DNA from: a virus
DNA length: 47,586 bases
Virus record (IMG/VR): IMGVR_UViG_3300028577_000019
Coordinates: 1 to 47,586 of that record
Direction: 5' to 3' (one strand)
The position numbers and the translations under genes are program-made. Below, one piece after another: positions 39,955 to 46,775 of this stretch (its first letter is position 1; every line of letters begins with the position of its first letter). The notes under the pieces were generated by a model, which had not been told where the DNA came from, did no database searches, and saw nothing but the letters and a program-made list of their open reading frames with translations.

Positions 39955-40676
39955 CGCCCCGTACCTCGCGCGCGGCTCCACGCTTCGATCCTGCCCGTCC
40001 ATTCGTAATCGTGCGCAGTGCGCGCCACTTCCTTCATGGCCTCGATCAGGTCGACAAGCGCCCGCTCCCCGCCCCGCCGCTCGGCGGCTGCAACCATTTG
40101 AGCCTCCGTTGCGGCGGCCTCGCCCGTCAGCGTTCGAGTTCTTTCCGTGCACTGAGGAAGCATCGCGCACTCATATAGCCCTTTGCCGATGAACCGGGTT
40201 GGCCCGCTGCAATGAGCGCACAGGACGACCGGCGAAGATGCGATGGCGCCCAGCACCGCCTCCGTTGTCGGGCTTGAGGACGGGGCGAGGCCGAGGAAGC
40301 GAAACACCTGTGGTTCGTGCGCTGCGTATTGACGCAATAGCCGCTTCGCCTCTTCCAGCTGTTTCGTCATGGCGGCGTTTGCAATGCGCAAGGCATCGTT
40401 CATTTGTGCGATGGCCGCGTGCTGTCTCCGCGATTCGTCCGCTTCGGCGCGGAGCTGGTCGCACTTGGCGCTGAAGTCTTGGCGGTCTCGATCGTACGCC
40501 GCTGACCTTGCCTGAGCGTCGTCGACTTGCGCGCGGAGTTGGTCGAGTTCGGCGGTATGCTTGGCGTCGAGCTTCCAGAGCGCGCAATAGATCGCCGTCC
40601 CGGTCGACATCTGATCATCGGCCACGGCGGTGGCAAAGTGTGCGGTCAATTTGTCGATGCTCTCGTTGCTAGCCAC
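39951..40676 (-). CDS. Coiled-coil protein with Cys motif
   Basis: 241 residues from GTG 40676. MASNESIDKLTAHFATAVAD, a long coiled coil (DAKHTAELDQLRAQVDDAQA, RQDFSAKCDQLRAEADESRR) and VVLCAHCSGPTRFIGKGLYE with a zinc-knuckle-like CAHC. The end is a charged helix. Could be a structural or replication-associated accessory; no family seen. Confidence 0.6.
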   Translation of the reverse strand: MASNESIDKLTAHFATAVADDQMSTGTAIYCALWKLDAKHTAELDQLRAQVDDAQARSAAYDRDRQDFSAKCDQLRAEADESRRQHAAIAQMNDALRIANAAMTKQLEEAKRLLRQYAAHEPQVFRFLGLAPSSSPTTEAVLGAIASSPVVLCAHCSGPTRFIGKGLYECAMLPQCTERTRTLTGEAAATEAQMVAAAERRGGERALVDLIEAMKEVARTAHDYEWTGRIEAWSRARGTGR

Positions 40677-41163
40677 GGTCATCCTCCTTTGCGATGGCGT
40701 CGGCGATTTTCTTGGCCCAGTCTGCCGCTGTGTCTTCAATGTCATCTTTATCGGCCACCCTGCGCGCAATCCTCTCATCCCGCCACCGATGCTCTCGGAT
40801 ACCCTTCTCGACACCAGCGGAGAACCCCGTTCTGAACATATCGGCGGCAATCTTCAGCATGCCTTCCCCTATGAACGAACGTGCACCCGGCGACAGACCA
40901 TCGATTAGCCGAGAAAATGCCGTATCTATCAACGGCCGTTGCTCATCGCCCTCCCATTGGGGCGCGGCTCCTGTCCCCGGTTCAACGAATACGTGCCCAC
41001 CTCGCTCGGGGTCATGGATGTTGTAGTGCCGCGGCGACAGGCACTTCGGCCGCGCGCAAATGTCAGCCTCCGATTGGGGCGCGGCTTGCGGGGCTGGTAG
41101 GCCGCAGTGAGGGCACCCGATACCTTGCTCTCGACCATGGACGCAGTTCATGCCGCGTCTCAC
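40669..41163 (-). CDS. Cys-rich N-terminal protein of unknown function
   Basis: 164 residues from GTG 41163. MNCVHGREQGIGCPHCGLPA is a metal-binding start; FSRLIDGLSPGARSFIGEGM and AADMFRTGFSAGVEKGIREH are helical; it ends AADWAKKIADAIAKEDDRG. GTGA overlap with the upstream gene, and an 8-base overlap with the next. No recognised function. Confidence 0.6.
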   Translation of the reverse strand: MRRGMNCVHGREQGIGCPHCGLPAPQAAPQSEADICARPKCLSPRHYNIHDPERGGHVFVEPGTGAAPQWEGDEQRPLIDTAFSRLIDGLSPGARSFIGEGMLKIAADMFRTGFSAGVEKGIREHRWRDERIARRVADKDDIEDTAADWAKKIADAIAKEDDRG

Positions 41164-41372
41164 TTCGCACCCCCATTCCACGACCGCCATCCAGCGGCGA
41201 AACAACGGCGATAGTGCTCGGGGTCGTTGGACGCTCTCGGCTGGCACCAACGGCCACCACCGGGGAGAATTGCGACCCAGGACGACGCGATGCCGCCAGC
41301 GAGAGCACCGTCGAACATCCAGATCGGAATGTCCGAGCCGCGGTAGTCGAAGCATCCCAATTTCAGACTCAC
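41160..41372 (-). CDS. Small protein
   Basis: 70 residues from GTG 41372. MSLKLGCFDYRGSDIPIWMF, DGALAGGIASSWVAILPGGG, RASNDPEHYRRCFAAGWRSW. GTGA coupling on both sides. Aromatic-rich and compact. Unknown. Confidence 0.55.
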   Translation of the reverse strand: MSLKLGCFDYRGSDIPIWMFDGALAGGIASSWVAILPGGGRWCQPRASNDPEHYRRCFAAGWRSWNGGAK

Positions 41373-42196
41373 CACGTCACCAAGTCGTCGTCGTGGGCGT
41401 TTGCAACATGCGCCATCGTCGGCCGATCCAAGCGCTCGGGACCGGCGTAGGGCTCGCCGGACGATGACGTTGCGCGCGTGACGGTGGATTCCAGGCGAAA
41501 CATCCACGCCTCGCACATCGACCCTCGGATGGCCCCAACCACACGGGCCAGCGTCGGTCCGCGGCATTCGTGAGCGCTGCTGGCGCCATAGCCTACACAC
41601 ACCGGCCCGCTGGCCTTCGGCGCTTCGGGGACGGTCGGGGCTTTGCTGAAACTGATGTGCAGGTTCCCCGGATGCCCTGCCTCTAGCGAACAGGGACGGC
41701 TTCCGTTGACGACGCGACAACATTTCCCCGTCTCGGCCGGCTTCGATTCGAGGGGAGGGACGCGATCTCTGCATTCCAGCGAGCACCACGTTTGCTCGTC
41801 GTCTTTCACGGCTACATTGAAATCGTTGCCGTGGGCGAAGTACATCGGGAACCCGCACGAACGGCGATACGGGACACCGGCCGCGCCATATTTCTTCCCG
41901 CACCACTCAGGCGCCTTGCATTCGACCTTGGGTGCGGTAGGGACGTCGGCCAGGAGGGTCATGGTGCCGCGCGCGTCGGTCCAGTTGCCCCCATAGAACA
42001 CGTACTCGCCGTCGGGTTTGGGAACGCCGTTCAGCGTCGCGTTGACGATATGCCAACAGATTCCAAGGGTGCCACCGAAGTCGTGGCGAATGGCCAGCGT
42101 TCCCTCGATGACGTAAGGCTTTCCGTTCAGCGGCCTACTTGAGCGCCACCGTTGGCCCGGACGTCGTTCCACGTGCGCGTTCGTTTCGGGATTCAT
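41369..42196 (-). CDS. Hypothetical protein with several Cys pairs
   Basis: 275 residues from ATG 42196. RWRSSRPLNGKPYVIEGTLA and GYVFYGGNWTD-like N-terminal beta domain (EYVFYGGNWTDARGTMTLLA), then CKAPEWCGKKYGAAGVPYRR, WCSLECRDRVPPLESKPAET, ETGKCCRVVNGSRPCSLEAG; multiple Cys pairs. It ends AHVANAHDDDLVTW. May bind metal or nucleotides. No family seen. Confidence 0.6.
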   Translation of the reverse strand: MNPETNAHVERRPGQRWRSSRPLNGKPYVIEGTLAIRHDFGGTLGICWHIVNATLNGVPKPDGEYVFYGGNWTDARGTMTLLADVPTAPKVECKAPEWCGKKYGAAGVPYRRSCGFPMYFAHGNDFNVAVKDDEQTWCSLECRDRVPPLESKPAETGKCCRVVNGSRPCSLEAGHPGNLHISFSKAPTVPEAPKASGPVCVGYGASSAHECRGPTLARVVGAIRGSMCEAWMFRLESTVTRATSSSGEPYAGPERLDRPTMAHVANAHDDDLVTW

Positions 42197-42223
42197 GAGT
42201 GGTCCTTTCGTGCGGTCATTGCG

Positions 42224-42418
42224 TCACAGCCCCGCTCCGCGCGCCACGAGGTGCGGTGCAACTGACGATCCTTTGTCGGCTCTGAGGTGATGCTGAACGG
42301 TCGAGTGGTCGCGTCCGATGCGCCGACCGATCTCGTGAAGGCTCAATCCCTGCCAACGGAGCTCGCGGATCTGCCAGCGCCACCACCGGAGATCGCGCTT
42401 GAGGATCGGGCTTCTCAT
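42224..42418 (-). CDS. Small helix-turn-helix protein
   Basis: 64 residues from ATG 42418 (ATGA). DLRWWRWQIRELRWQGLSLH then EIGRRIGRDHSTVQHHLRAD is a clear helix-turn-helix (LSLHEIGRRIGRDHSTVQHH). Likely a DNA-binding regulator, possibly of its own operon. Confidence 0.7.
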   Translation of the reverse strand: MRSPILKRDLRWWRWQIRELRWQGLSLHEIGRRIGRDHSTVQHHLRADKGSSVAPHLVARGAGL

Positions 42419-42933
42419 CGACCAGCCTCGCAGTCATCGCACTCGTGCTCGACATTGCCGGTGCGCTTACATGACCAGCCTACAGCTTCGCGCGCGGCGA
42501 CATGCTTTGCGCAAAGCCACTTCCATGTCGAGATTCCGGCCGTGATGTAGTAAATCCCGACCGGGGTCTGCGCCCCCGCCGCGCTCGTGACCTCAGCGGA
42601 TCGCGGCGCGGCGGGGGGTTCGACGATGGGGTTGGGCGGGAACAACGAATCTAACGTTTCGCGGTCGAACTCGGCGCGTTCACGATCTCTGAGCTGCTGC
42701 TTTTCTTCCTGGTGGTGTCCGCGGTGACATGCGGGACAAAGTGTCTCGAGGAACGCGTTGGGAACCTGCCACGGCTTCGCGTCGGGCACGTATTGCTTGT
42801 GGTGCACGTTCATTCCGGCGCGCGCCTTGCCACACTTCGCGCAACGGTTGTTGTCTCGCGCTAGGATCTCGAGCCGCTTCTTCCGCCAGCGCTGATCGCG
42901 CAGGAGGGCGCCGTATTGCTCGCTCGGCGTCAC
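42415..42933 (-). CDS. HNH endonuclease
   Basis: 172 residues from GTG 42933. RWRKKRLEILARDNNRCAKC, GKARAGMNVHHKQYVPDAKP and ETLCPACHRGHHQEEKQQLR: the CxxC, HH, and CPxCHxxHH pattern of HNH nucleases near terminase or replication genes. C-terminus: WKWLCAKHVAAREAV and a last Cys set (HECDDCEAGR). It could be a packaging or homing endonuclease. Confidence 0.8.
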   Translation of the reverse strand: MTPSEQYGALLRDQRWRKKRLEILARDNNRCAKCGKARAGMNVHHKQYVPDAKPWQVPNAFLETLCPACHRGHHQEEKQQLRDRERAEFDRETLDSLFPPNPIVEPPAAPRSAEVTSAAGAQTPVGIYYITAGISTWKWLCAKHVAAREAVGWSCKRTGNVEHECDDCEAGR

Positions 42934-43637
42934 GCGCGGCGCCGCATGCTCGGGTTGTCGAGGGAGACGAATCGGCCGGCCTCGCGAACACGGTCGGTGA
43001 TGCGCTCTCCGCAGCGCTCCTTGAACAGATCGGCTGCGAGATTCGTGGTGATCAGCGTCGGGAGCCGGTTCCCATAACGCTCATTGATCACCTCGTCGAG
43101 CAATGAACGAAAGAAGCCCTTCTCGTCGGAGTATTCGACGGCCAAATCGTCAATCACGAGACGGACCGAGCGCAATATTCTACCCATCACCTCATCGTCG
43201 AACTTCGAGATCCGCGAAAGCCGAGCCGCGGTAAGAAACATAGGCGCGCCGGCGCCGCGCGCGCCTTGCTCCGAGTTCATGAGCCACCAGCACGCGGCGG
43301 CCGTCTTCCCGCAGCCCGCGGCGCCCGACAGGACCGTGAGCTCCGCGGGCTGCTTGACGGCGGTGATCGCCTGCGTATCGATCGGCTCGGTTGTCGGCTC
43401 ACCGAGGAACCGGTAGCGCTCCGGAATCCCGATCCGGTCTGCCCACGCAACCCGGCGCGCGGTTTCCTCCGCTGTCTTCTGGTGCTGCTTCCGCTCCCGG
43501 TCGGCGGCTTCCTCGGCTTGACCTTCAGGGGTCGCCCACCATGCGGCCTGGCGCGCGGCGTATGCTTCCCATGACTCGCCTGGATTACGTCCCGTGGGCT
43601 TCAGTGGCGGCGGGTTAGGAACTGACACAAGAGTCAT
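42930..43637 (-). CDS. DnaC/IstB-like helicase loader (AAA+ ATPase)
   Basis: 235 residues. Walker A GAAGCGKT (105-112), Walker B LVIDD (160-164), sensor-1 LITTN (195-199), arginine finger region ERCGERITDRVREAG. The N-terminus is a charged helix that would bind helicase. This loads DnaB-type helicase onto phage DNA; no helicase gene is in the window, so the host one or one beyond the right edge is used. Confidence 0.85.
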   Translation of the reverse strand: MTLVSVPNPPPLKPTGRNPGESWEAYAARQAAWWATPEGQAEEAADRERKQHQKTAEETARRVAWADRIGIPERYRFLGEPTTEPIDTQAITAVKQPAELTVLSGAAGCGKTAAACWWLMNSEQGARGAGAPMFLTAARLSRISKFDDEVMGRILRSVRLVIDDLAVEYSDEKGFFRSLLDEVINERYGNRLPTLITTNLAADLFKERCGERITDRVREAGRFVSLDNPSMRRRA

Positions 43638-44521
43638 AGTTGCTGGTCTCCTTTCGGGTAGCGGAACTCAGGGCCGGGGGCGGCGATCGAGCCGACACGC
43701 GGATCGCGGGGCCGGGGAGAGCCGCGGGCATCCTGGGGCACGCGCAGTTCGTTGAACCGCTGAACGAACCATTTCCACGGGTGCCCTGCAGGACGGCAAG
43801 CGCCGATCGAGAAGTAGTCGACGATCAGCTTGTCAGCGCTATTTTGGGCATCTAAGCGAGCCTCGCCGGGAAGACTGTTGAGCTTGTCCTCGAGTTCGCC
43901 GGTTGCCTTAGCGTCATCATCCCCGCAGCCGTAGGCAACCTTCCGGTGCGCCTCAGGCCAGAGCACCTTGAACCGTTCTAACCACGCCCACGCTGGCCAC
44001 AGATCGCGTGCGGGCCCGCGGGGGGCGCTCTTTCCAGAACCCAGCAATCCATTCTCCAGAGATCCAGAACCCAGAGATCCAGAGCGGCTTGGCGCTTTCG
44101 AAACCCGTTCTGCCTCGTATTGTTCCGGCTCAGCAGCTTCAAGACGCGGCAAAACATGGCTTTGTCCTACAGTGTGAGCATTTCCGTCCGATGGCGGCGA
44201 AGGCAGGCCGGAAAGTGGCTCCTTCGGGTGAGTCTTTTGGTGCTTCGTGAAGTTGACGATCTGGATGCACGGCTTCCCGTCCGCCACGTAACGCACGATG
44301 AGCTCGCGCGCGGCGAGCATCCCGAGCAGCATATCGATCTGGTCGTCCATGCGGTCGTAAGGGAAGAGTTCAGCGGCGATCCGGCGGGGCCGGTCGTGGA
44401 GGCGCCCATCGGCGGCGGCGATCGTCCAGAGTCCGATGAAGAGCATGCGCGCCTGCCAATCCAGGCCGGCGACGTCCTCGCTTTTGAAGAACTCGGGCTT
44501 GATCTGACGGATCCGCGCCAC
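43634..44521 (-). CDS. Replication initiation/DnaD-like protein
   Basis: 295 residues from GTG 44521, with a GGAGGG ribosome site about eight bases upstream. MARIRQIKPEFFKSEDVAGL and WQARMLFIGLWTIAAADGRL, RRIAAELFPYDRMDDQIDML are the winged-helix N-terminal region of phage replication proteins. A Ser/Gly-rich linker (SRSGSLGSGSLENGLLGSG) contains direct repeats in the DNA. Paired with the helicase loader, it is likely the initiator. Confidence 0.8.
   Translation of the reverse strand: MARIRQIKPEFFKSEDVAGLDWQARMLFIGLWTIAAADGRLHDRPRRIAAELFPYDRMDDQIDMLLGMLAARELIVRYVADGKPCIQIVNFTKHQKTHPKEPLSGLPSPPSDGNAHTVGQSHVLPRLEAAEPEQYEAERVSKAPSRSGSLGSGSLENGLLGSGKSAPRGPARDLWPAWAWLERFKVLWPEAHRKVAYGCGDDDAKATGELEDKLNSLPGEARLDAQNSADKLIVDYFSIGACRPAGHPWKWFVQRFNELRVPQDARGSPRPRDPRVGSIAAPGPEFRYPKGDQQL
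44034..44084. repeat. Direct repeats inside the initiator gene, possible origin
   Basis: CCAGAACCCAG at 44034 and 44064, and CCAGAGATCC at 44056 and 44071, interleave over 51 bases in codons for the Gly/Ser linker. Origins made of iterons inside the initiator gene are known in lambdoid phages (O gene). Low complexity of the linker could also explain it. Confidence 0.35.
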
Positions 44522-44569
44522 CTAGCCCGCCCTCCGCGCGCCCGAGGCGCCGCTGGTGGTCGTGGTCAT
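44522..44569 (-). CDS. Possible 15-codon ORF
   Basis: ATG 44569 overlaps the Dam-type stop (ATGA) and reads MTTTTSGASGARRAG to TAG at 44522, directly before the initiator GTG. It may only keep ribosomes coupled across the gap. Weak evidence. Confidence 0.2.
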   Translation of the reverse strand: MTTTTSGASGARRAG

Positions 44570-45366
44570 GTGATCACGTACTCCGCGACCGGACCGCGGG
44601 CCGTCCCCTTCGAGTTGATGGCCCGCCGAGCCGCGACCGTCCGCACATCGAAGTCGCGCGCGTAAAGCTCGGCGACTGCCGGCGTGCCCGAGTTGGACAG
44701 GAGCACATGAACGCCGCGCATCTTCAGTGTGAGCGCGAGATTTCGAAGTCTCTCCTGGTCCTTTGGACCGAAGCCGTCCTTCGTGTACGCCGTGAACGAT
44801 GCCGTCGCAGACGCCGGCACGTACGGTGGGTCGAAGTAGACGAGATCGCCGCACACGGCGCGCATTGCGACGGTCTCGAACGGCTCGCAATTGATGTGGA
44901 TGCCAGCGAGCGCAGATGAGCATGCGCGTAGGTTCTCCGCGTCGCATATCGTCGGGTTGTCGTAGCGCCCGAACGGAGCATTGAACCGGTTCGACTTGTT
45001 CACGCGCCAGAGACCGTTGAAGCAGGTTTTGTTGAGGTAGATCATCCATGCGGCGAGATCGAGCGTCCCATCTGGTTCGGCCGCCCGGCGCGCGTAGAAC
45101 TTTGCCTCGTCGTGGTCGAGCGCGAGTTCTTGGAGTCTCCCGATCAATGGTTCGACGCTCAACTTCACCGAGGAGTAGGTTTTGACGAGCCGCGGGTTCA
45201 TGTCGCCGAGATGGGCCACGGGTGGCGCGAGCGCGAAGAACATCGCCCCGCCGCCAACGAACGGCTCGTGGTAGGCGCCAAACTTCGCCGGGACGCGCTT
45301 GAGTAGCTCGGATAGGAGTTGCCGCTTACCGCCCGGCCACTTCAGGAACGGATGAGCGGACTTCAT
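44566..45366 (-). CDS. dam: Adenine-N6 DNA methyltransferase (Dam / D12 class)
   Basis: 266 residues. FLKWPGGKRQLL (7-18) is the AdoMet motif of the D12 class, EPFVGGGAMFFAL the second part, and LVYFDPPYVP the DPPY catalytic motif; KTCFNGLWRVNKSNRFNAPF is the conserved target-binding region (FNG.WR.N..G.FN). It methylates adenine, probably GATC-like, protecting phage DNA or timing replication. ATGA coupling with both neighbours. No paired restriction gene is present. Confidence 0.9.
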   Translation of the reverse strand: MKSAHPFLKWPGGKRQLLSELLKRVPAKFGAYHEPFVGGGAMFFALAPPVAHLGDMNPRLVKTYSSVKLSVEPLIGRLQELALDHDEAKFYARRAAEPDGTLDLAAWMIYLNKTCFNGLWRVNKSNRFNAPFGRYDNPTICDAENLRACSSALAGIHINCEPFETVAMRAVCGDLVYFDPPYVPASATASFTAYTKDGFGPKDQERLRNLALTLKMRGVHVLLSNSGTPAVAELYARDFDVRTVAARRAINSKGTARGPVAEYVIT

Positions 45367-45722
45367 CGCCGCGCCCCTTCCACTTCCGCCGACTTAAGCC
45401 ACGCCTCCAGGTCGCCGCCGACGGCGAACACCGGAATGCCACGCGCCCTTGCTCTCTCGATCTCGGCGAGCGTTCCTTTCGACTCCGGCCAGCCCTGCAC
45501 CAATTGTACGGCGTCGCACCGATCGAGCATCTCGAGCGTCGCTGCCAACCAGAACTCGTCGGTCAACGTGCCGTGGAAGAACCGCGTATTCGCGTGCGGG
45601 ATTAGTGGGGCGGCGCCAAGGCGCGCAACCTCCATCCCAACCCACTCGGCGCGGCGGATGTTCTGCTCAATATCCCAGGCGGTCGGACCTCTGAACTTCC
45701 CAGCGATGTATACGAGTTTCAT
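45363..45722 (-). CDS. DUF4406-type nucleoside deoxyribosyltransferase-like protein
   Basis: 119 residues. MKLVYIAGKFRGPTAWDIEQ, NIRRAEWVGMEVARLG and MLDRCDAVQLVQGWPESKGT then AEIERARARGIPVF show the fold of the nucleoside 2-deoxyribosyltransferase superfamily (DUF4406). The ligand may be a nucleotide. Its role in phages is unknown. Confidence 0.8.
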   Translation of the reverse strand: MKLVYIAGKFRGPTAWDIEQNIRRAEWVGMEVARLGAAPLIPHANTRFFHGTLTDEFWLAATLEMLDRCDAVQLVQGWPESKGTLAEIERARARGIPVFAVGGDLEAWLKSAEVEGARR

Positions 45723-45955
45723 CGCCGCGACCTCTCTTCCTTGGCCCGCGCCCTGCGCCTCTCCTTCGCCCAGTCAAGCAGCTTCTCGGTCTCGGGCCCG
45801 CGAGGCGCTGGCGCCGGCTTGTTGCTCACGAACCGGTCGTCGTGCAGTCCGCTCGGCTTCGCGCCAAACCGCACCTTCGACCGCGGCGTCTCTCGCTCGC
45901 TGACCTCGCGCGCGGCGTCGCGGAGCAGCTCCAAGTCATCTTGCGTCTCAGCCAT
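45719..45955 (-). CDS. Small charged protein
   Basis: 78 residues from ATG 45955 (MAETQDDLELL). DAAREVSERETPRSKVRFGA, PSGLHDDRFVSNKP and a basic end (KLLDWAKERRRARAKEERSR). Coupled by ATGA to the DUF4406 gene. Function unknown. Confidence 0.6.
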   Translation of the reverse strand: MAETQDDLELLRDAAREVSERETPRSKVRFGAKPSGLHDDRFVSNKPAPAPRGPETEKLLDWAKERRRARAKEERSRR

Positions 45956-45957
45956 GA

Positions 45958-46314
45958 CTAGTCCTGGACGCGCCGCCAACCCTCAGGCGTCCACTCGCGC
46001 TGCCTGCGCACTTCCCACACGTCGCCGGCACCGCCGAGCAGGCGCAGCGTCTCGTGCGTGTCCCATGCGCGCTGATGGACAACGTCAGCGCCGCCGATGC
46101 CCGAGTCTCCCAGCTGCAGATAGCAGACGAGCGGGTCGCCCGGGACGTCGAACTGCGTGACCTTCGCATCGTCGACCGTATGGTGATGGTGTGTTTCGCT
46201 GAACGCGATGACCAACGGGCCTTTGCGTTTCACGCGCACCGCGCCCTTTGGCACCGATGCCACCCTGCGGAACAACACATCCCCTTGGGCGCCCATCTTC
46301 TCAATTGCCTTCAT
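45958..46314 (-). CDS. Conserved small phage protein (HHHH / QREW motif)
   Basis: 118 residues from ATG 46314. GDVLFRRVASVPKGAV, FSETHHHHTVDDAKV, VCYLQLGDSGIGGADVVHQR and WEVRRQREWTPEGWRRVQD. This pattern ('GDVL..R..., GHxH, H-x-x-H, VRRQREY/W.P') recurs in small proteins of many phages of high-GC hosts; His-rich surface suggests metal binding, activity unknown. Confidence 0.7.
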   Translation of the reverse strand: MKAIEKMGAQGDVLFRRVASVPKGAVRVKRKGPLVIAFSETHHHHTVDDAKVTQFDVPGDPLVCYLQLGDSGIGGADVVHQRAWDTHETLRLLGGAGDVWEVRRQREWTPEGWRRVQD

Positions 46315-46775
46315 GCTCGTCTCCTTCTCGCTGATTCGGTCTTGCACGGGCGGCACCATCGCCGCTTCTCGTTACGTCCTACGTTCTCGCCGGCCATTGA
46401 GTGCCCGTTTTTGCAAACCGCTATCGGTTCGCGATGTGGCCTAAATGAGGGGTCAGCCATCAGCCGCGGCAGGTCGCCCCGCCTAACGTTCTCTCTCCGC
46501 GTCACTGGCTCAAGATGAAGCGGATTGATGCAGCGGCGATTCCTGCAAAGATGATCCAGGTCCAGGCCGCTCGGCACCTTGCCGATCCACCATTCATAGA
46601 CGACAACGTGTGCAGGGCGCCTGACGGGGCGGCCGTGCGCCTTATATCCGATTACAGCCATGCCATAACCATCCTTGAGCGTGCTGGTCCACTCGGCGCA
46701 TCCTGATTCAACCAAGCGCACGCGTTCCTGAACGTATTGCGGCGTGCCAGCAATTGATGTCCCGGCGGCGGCCAT
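46311..46775 (-). CDS. HNH endonuclease with C-terminal zinc motif
   Basis: 154 residues. CAEWTSTLKDGYGMAVIGYK, HVVVYEWWIGKVPSGLDLDH, LCRNRRCINPLHLEPVTRRE (HNH core) and C-terminal VCKNGHSMAGENVGRNEKRR, CRPCK. Same C-x-N-G-H motif as 39034-39240. Inserted between the DUF6745-like gene and the small His-rich gene; possible homing endonuclease. Confidence 0.85.
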   Translation of the reverse strand: MAAAGTSIAGTPQYVQERVRLVESGCAEWTSTLKDGYGMAVIGYKAHGRPVRRPAHVVVYEWWIGKVPSGLDLDHLCRNRRCINPLHLEPVTRRENVRRGDLPRLMADPSFRPHREPIAVCKNGHSMAGENVGRNEKRRWCRPCKTESARRRRA

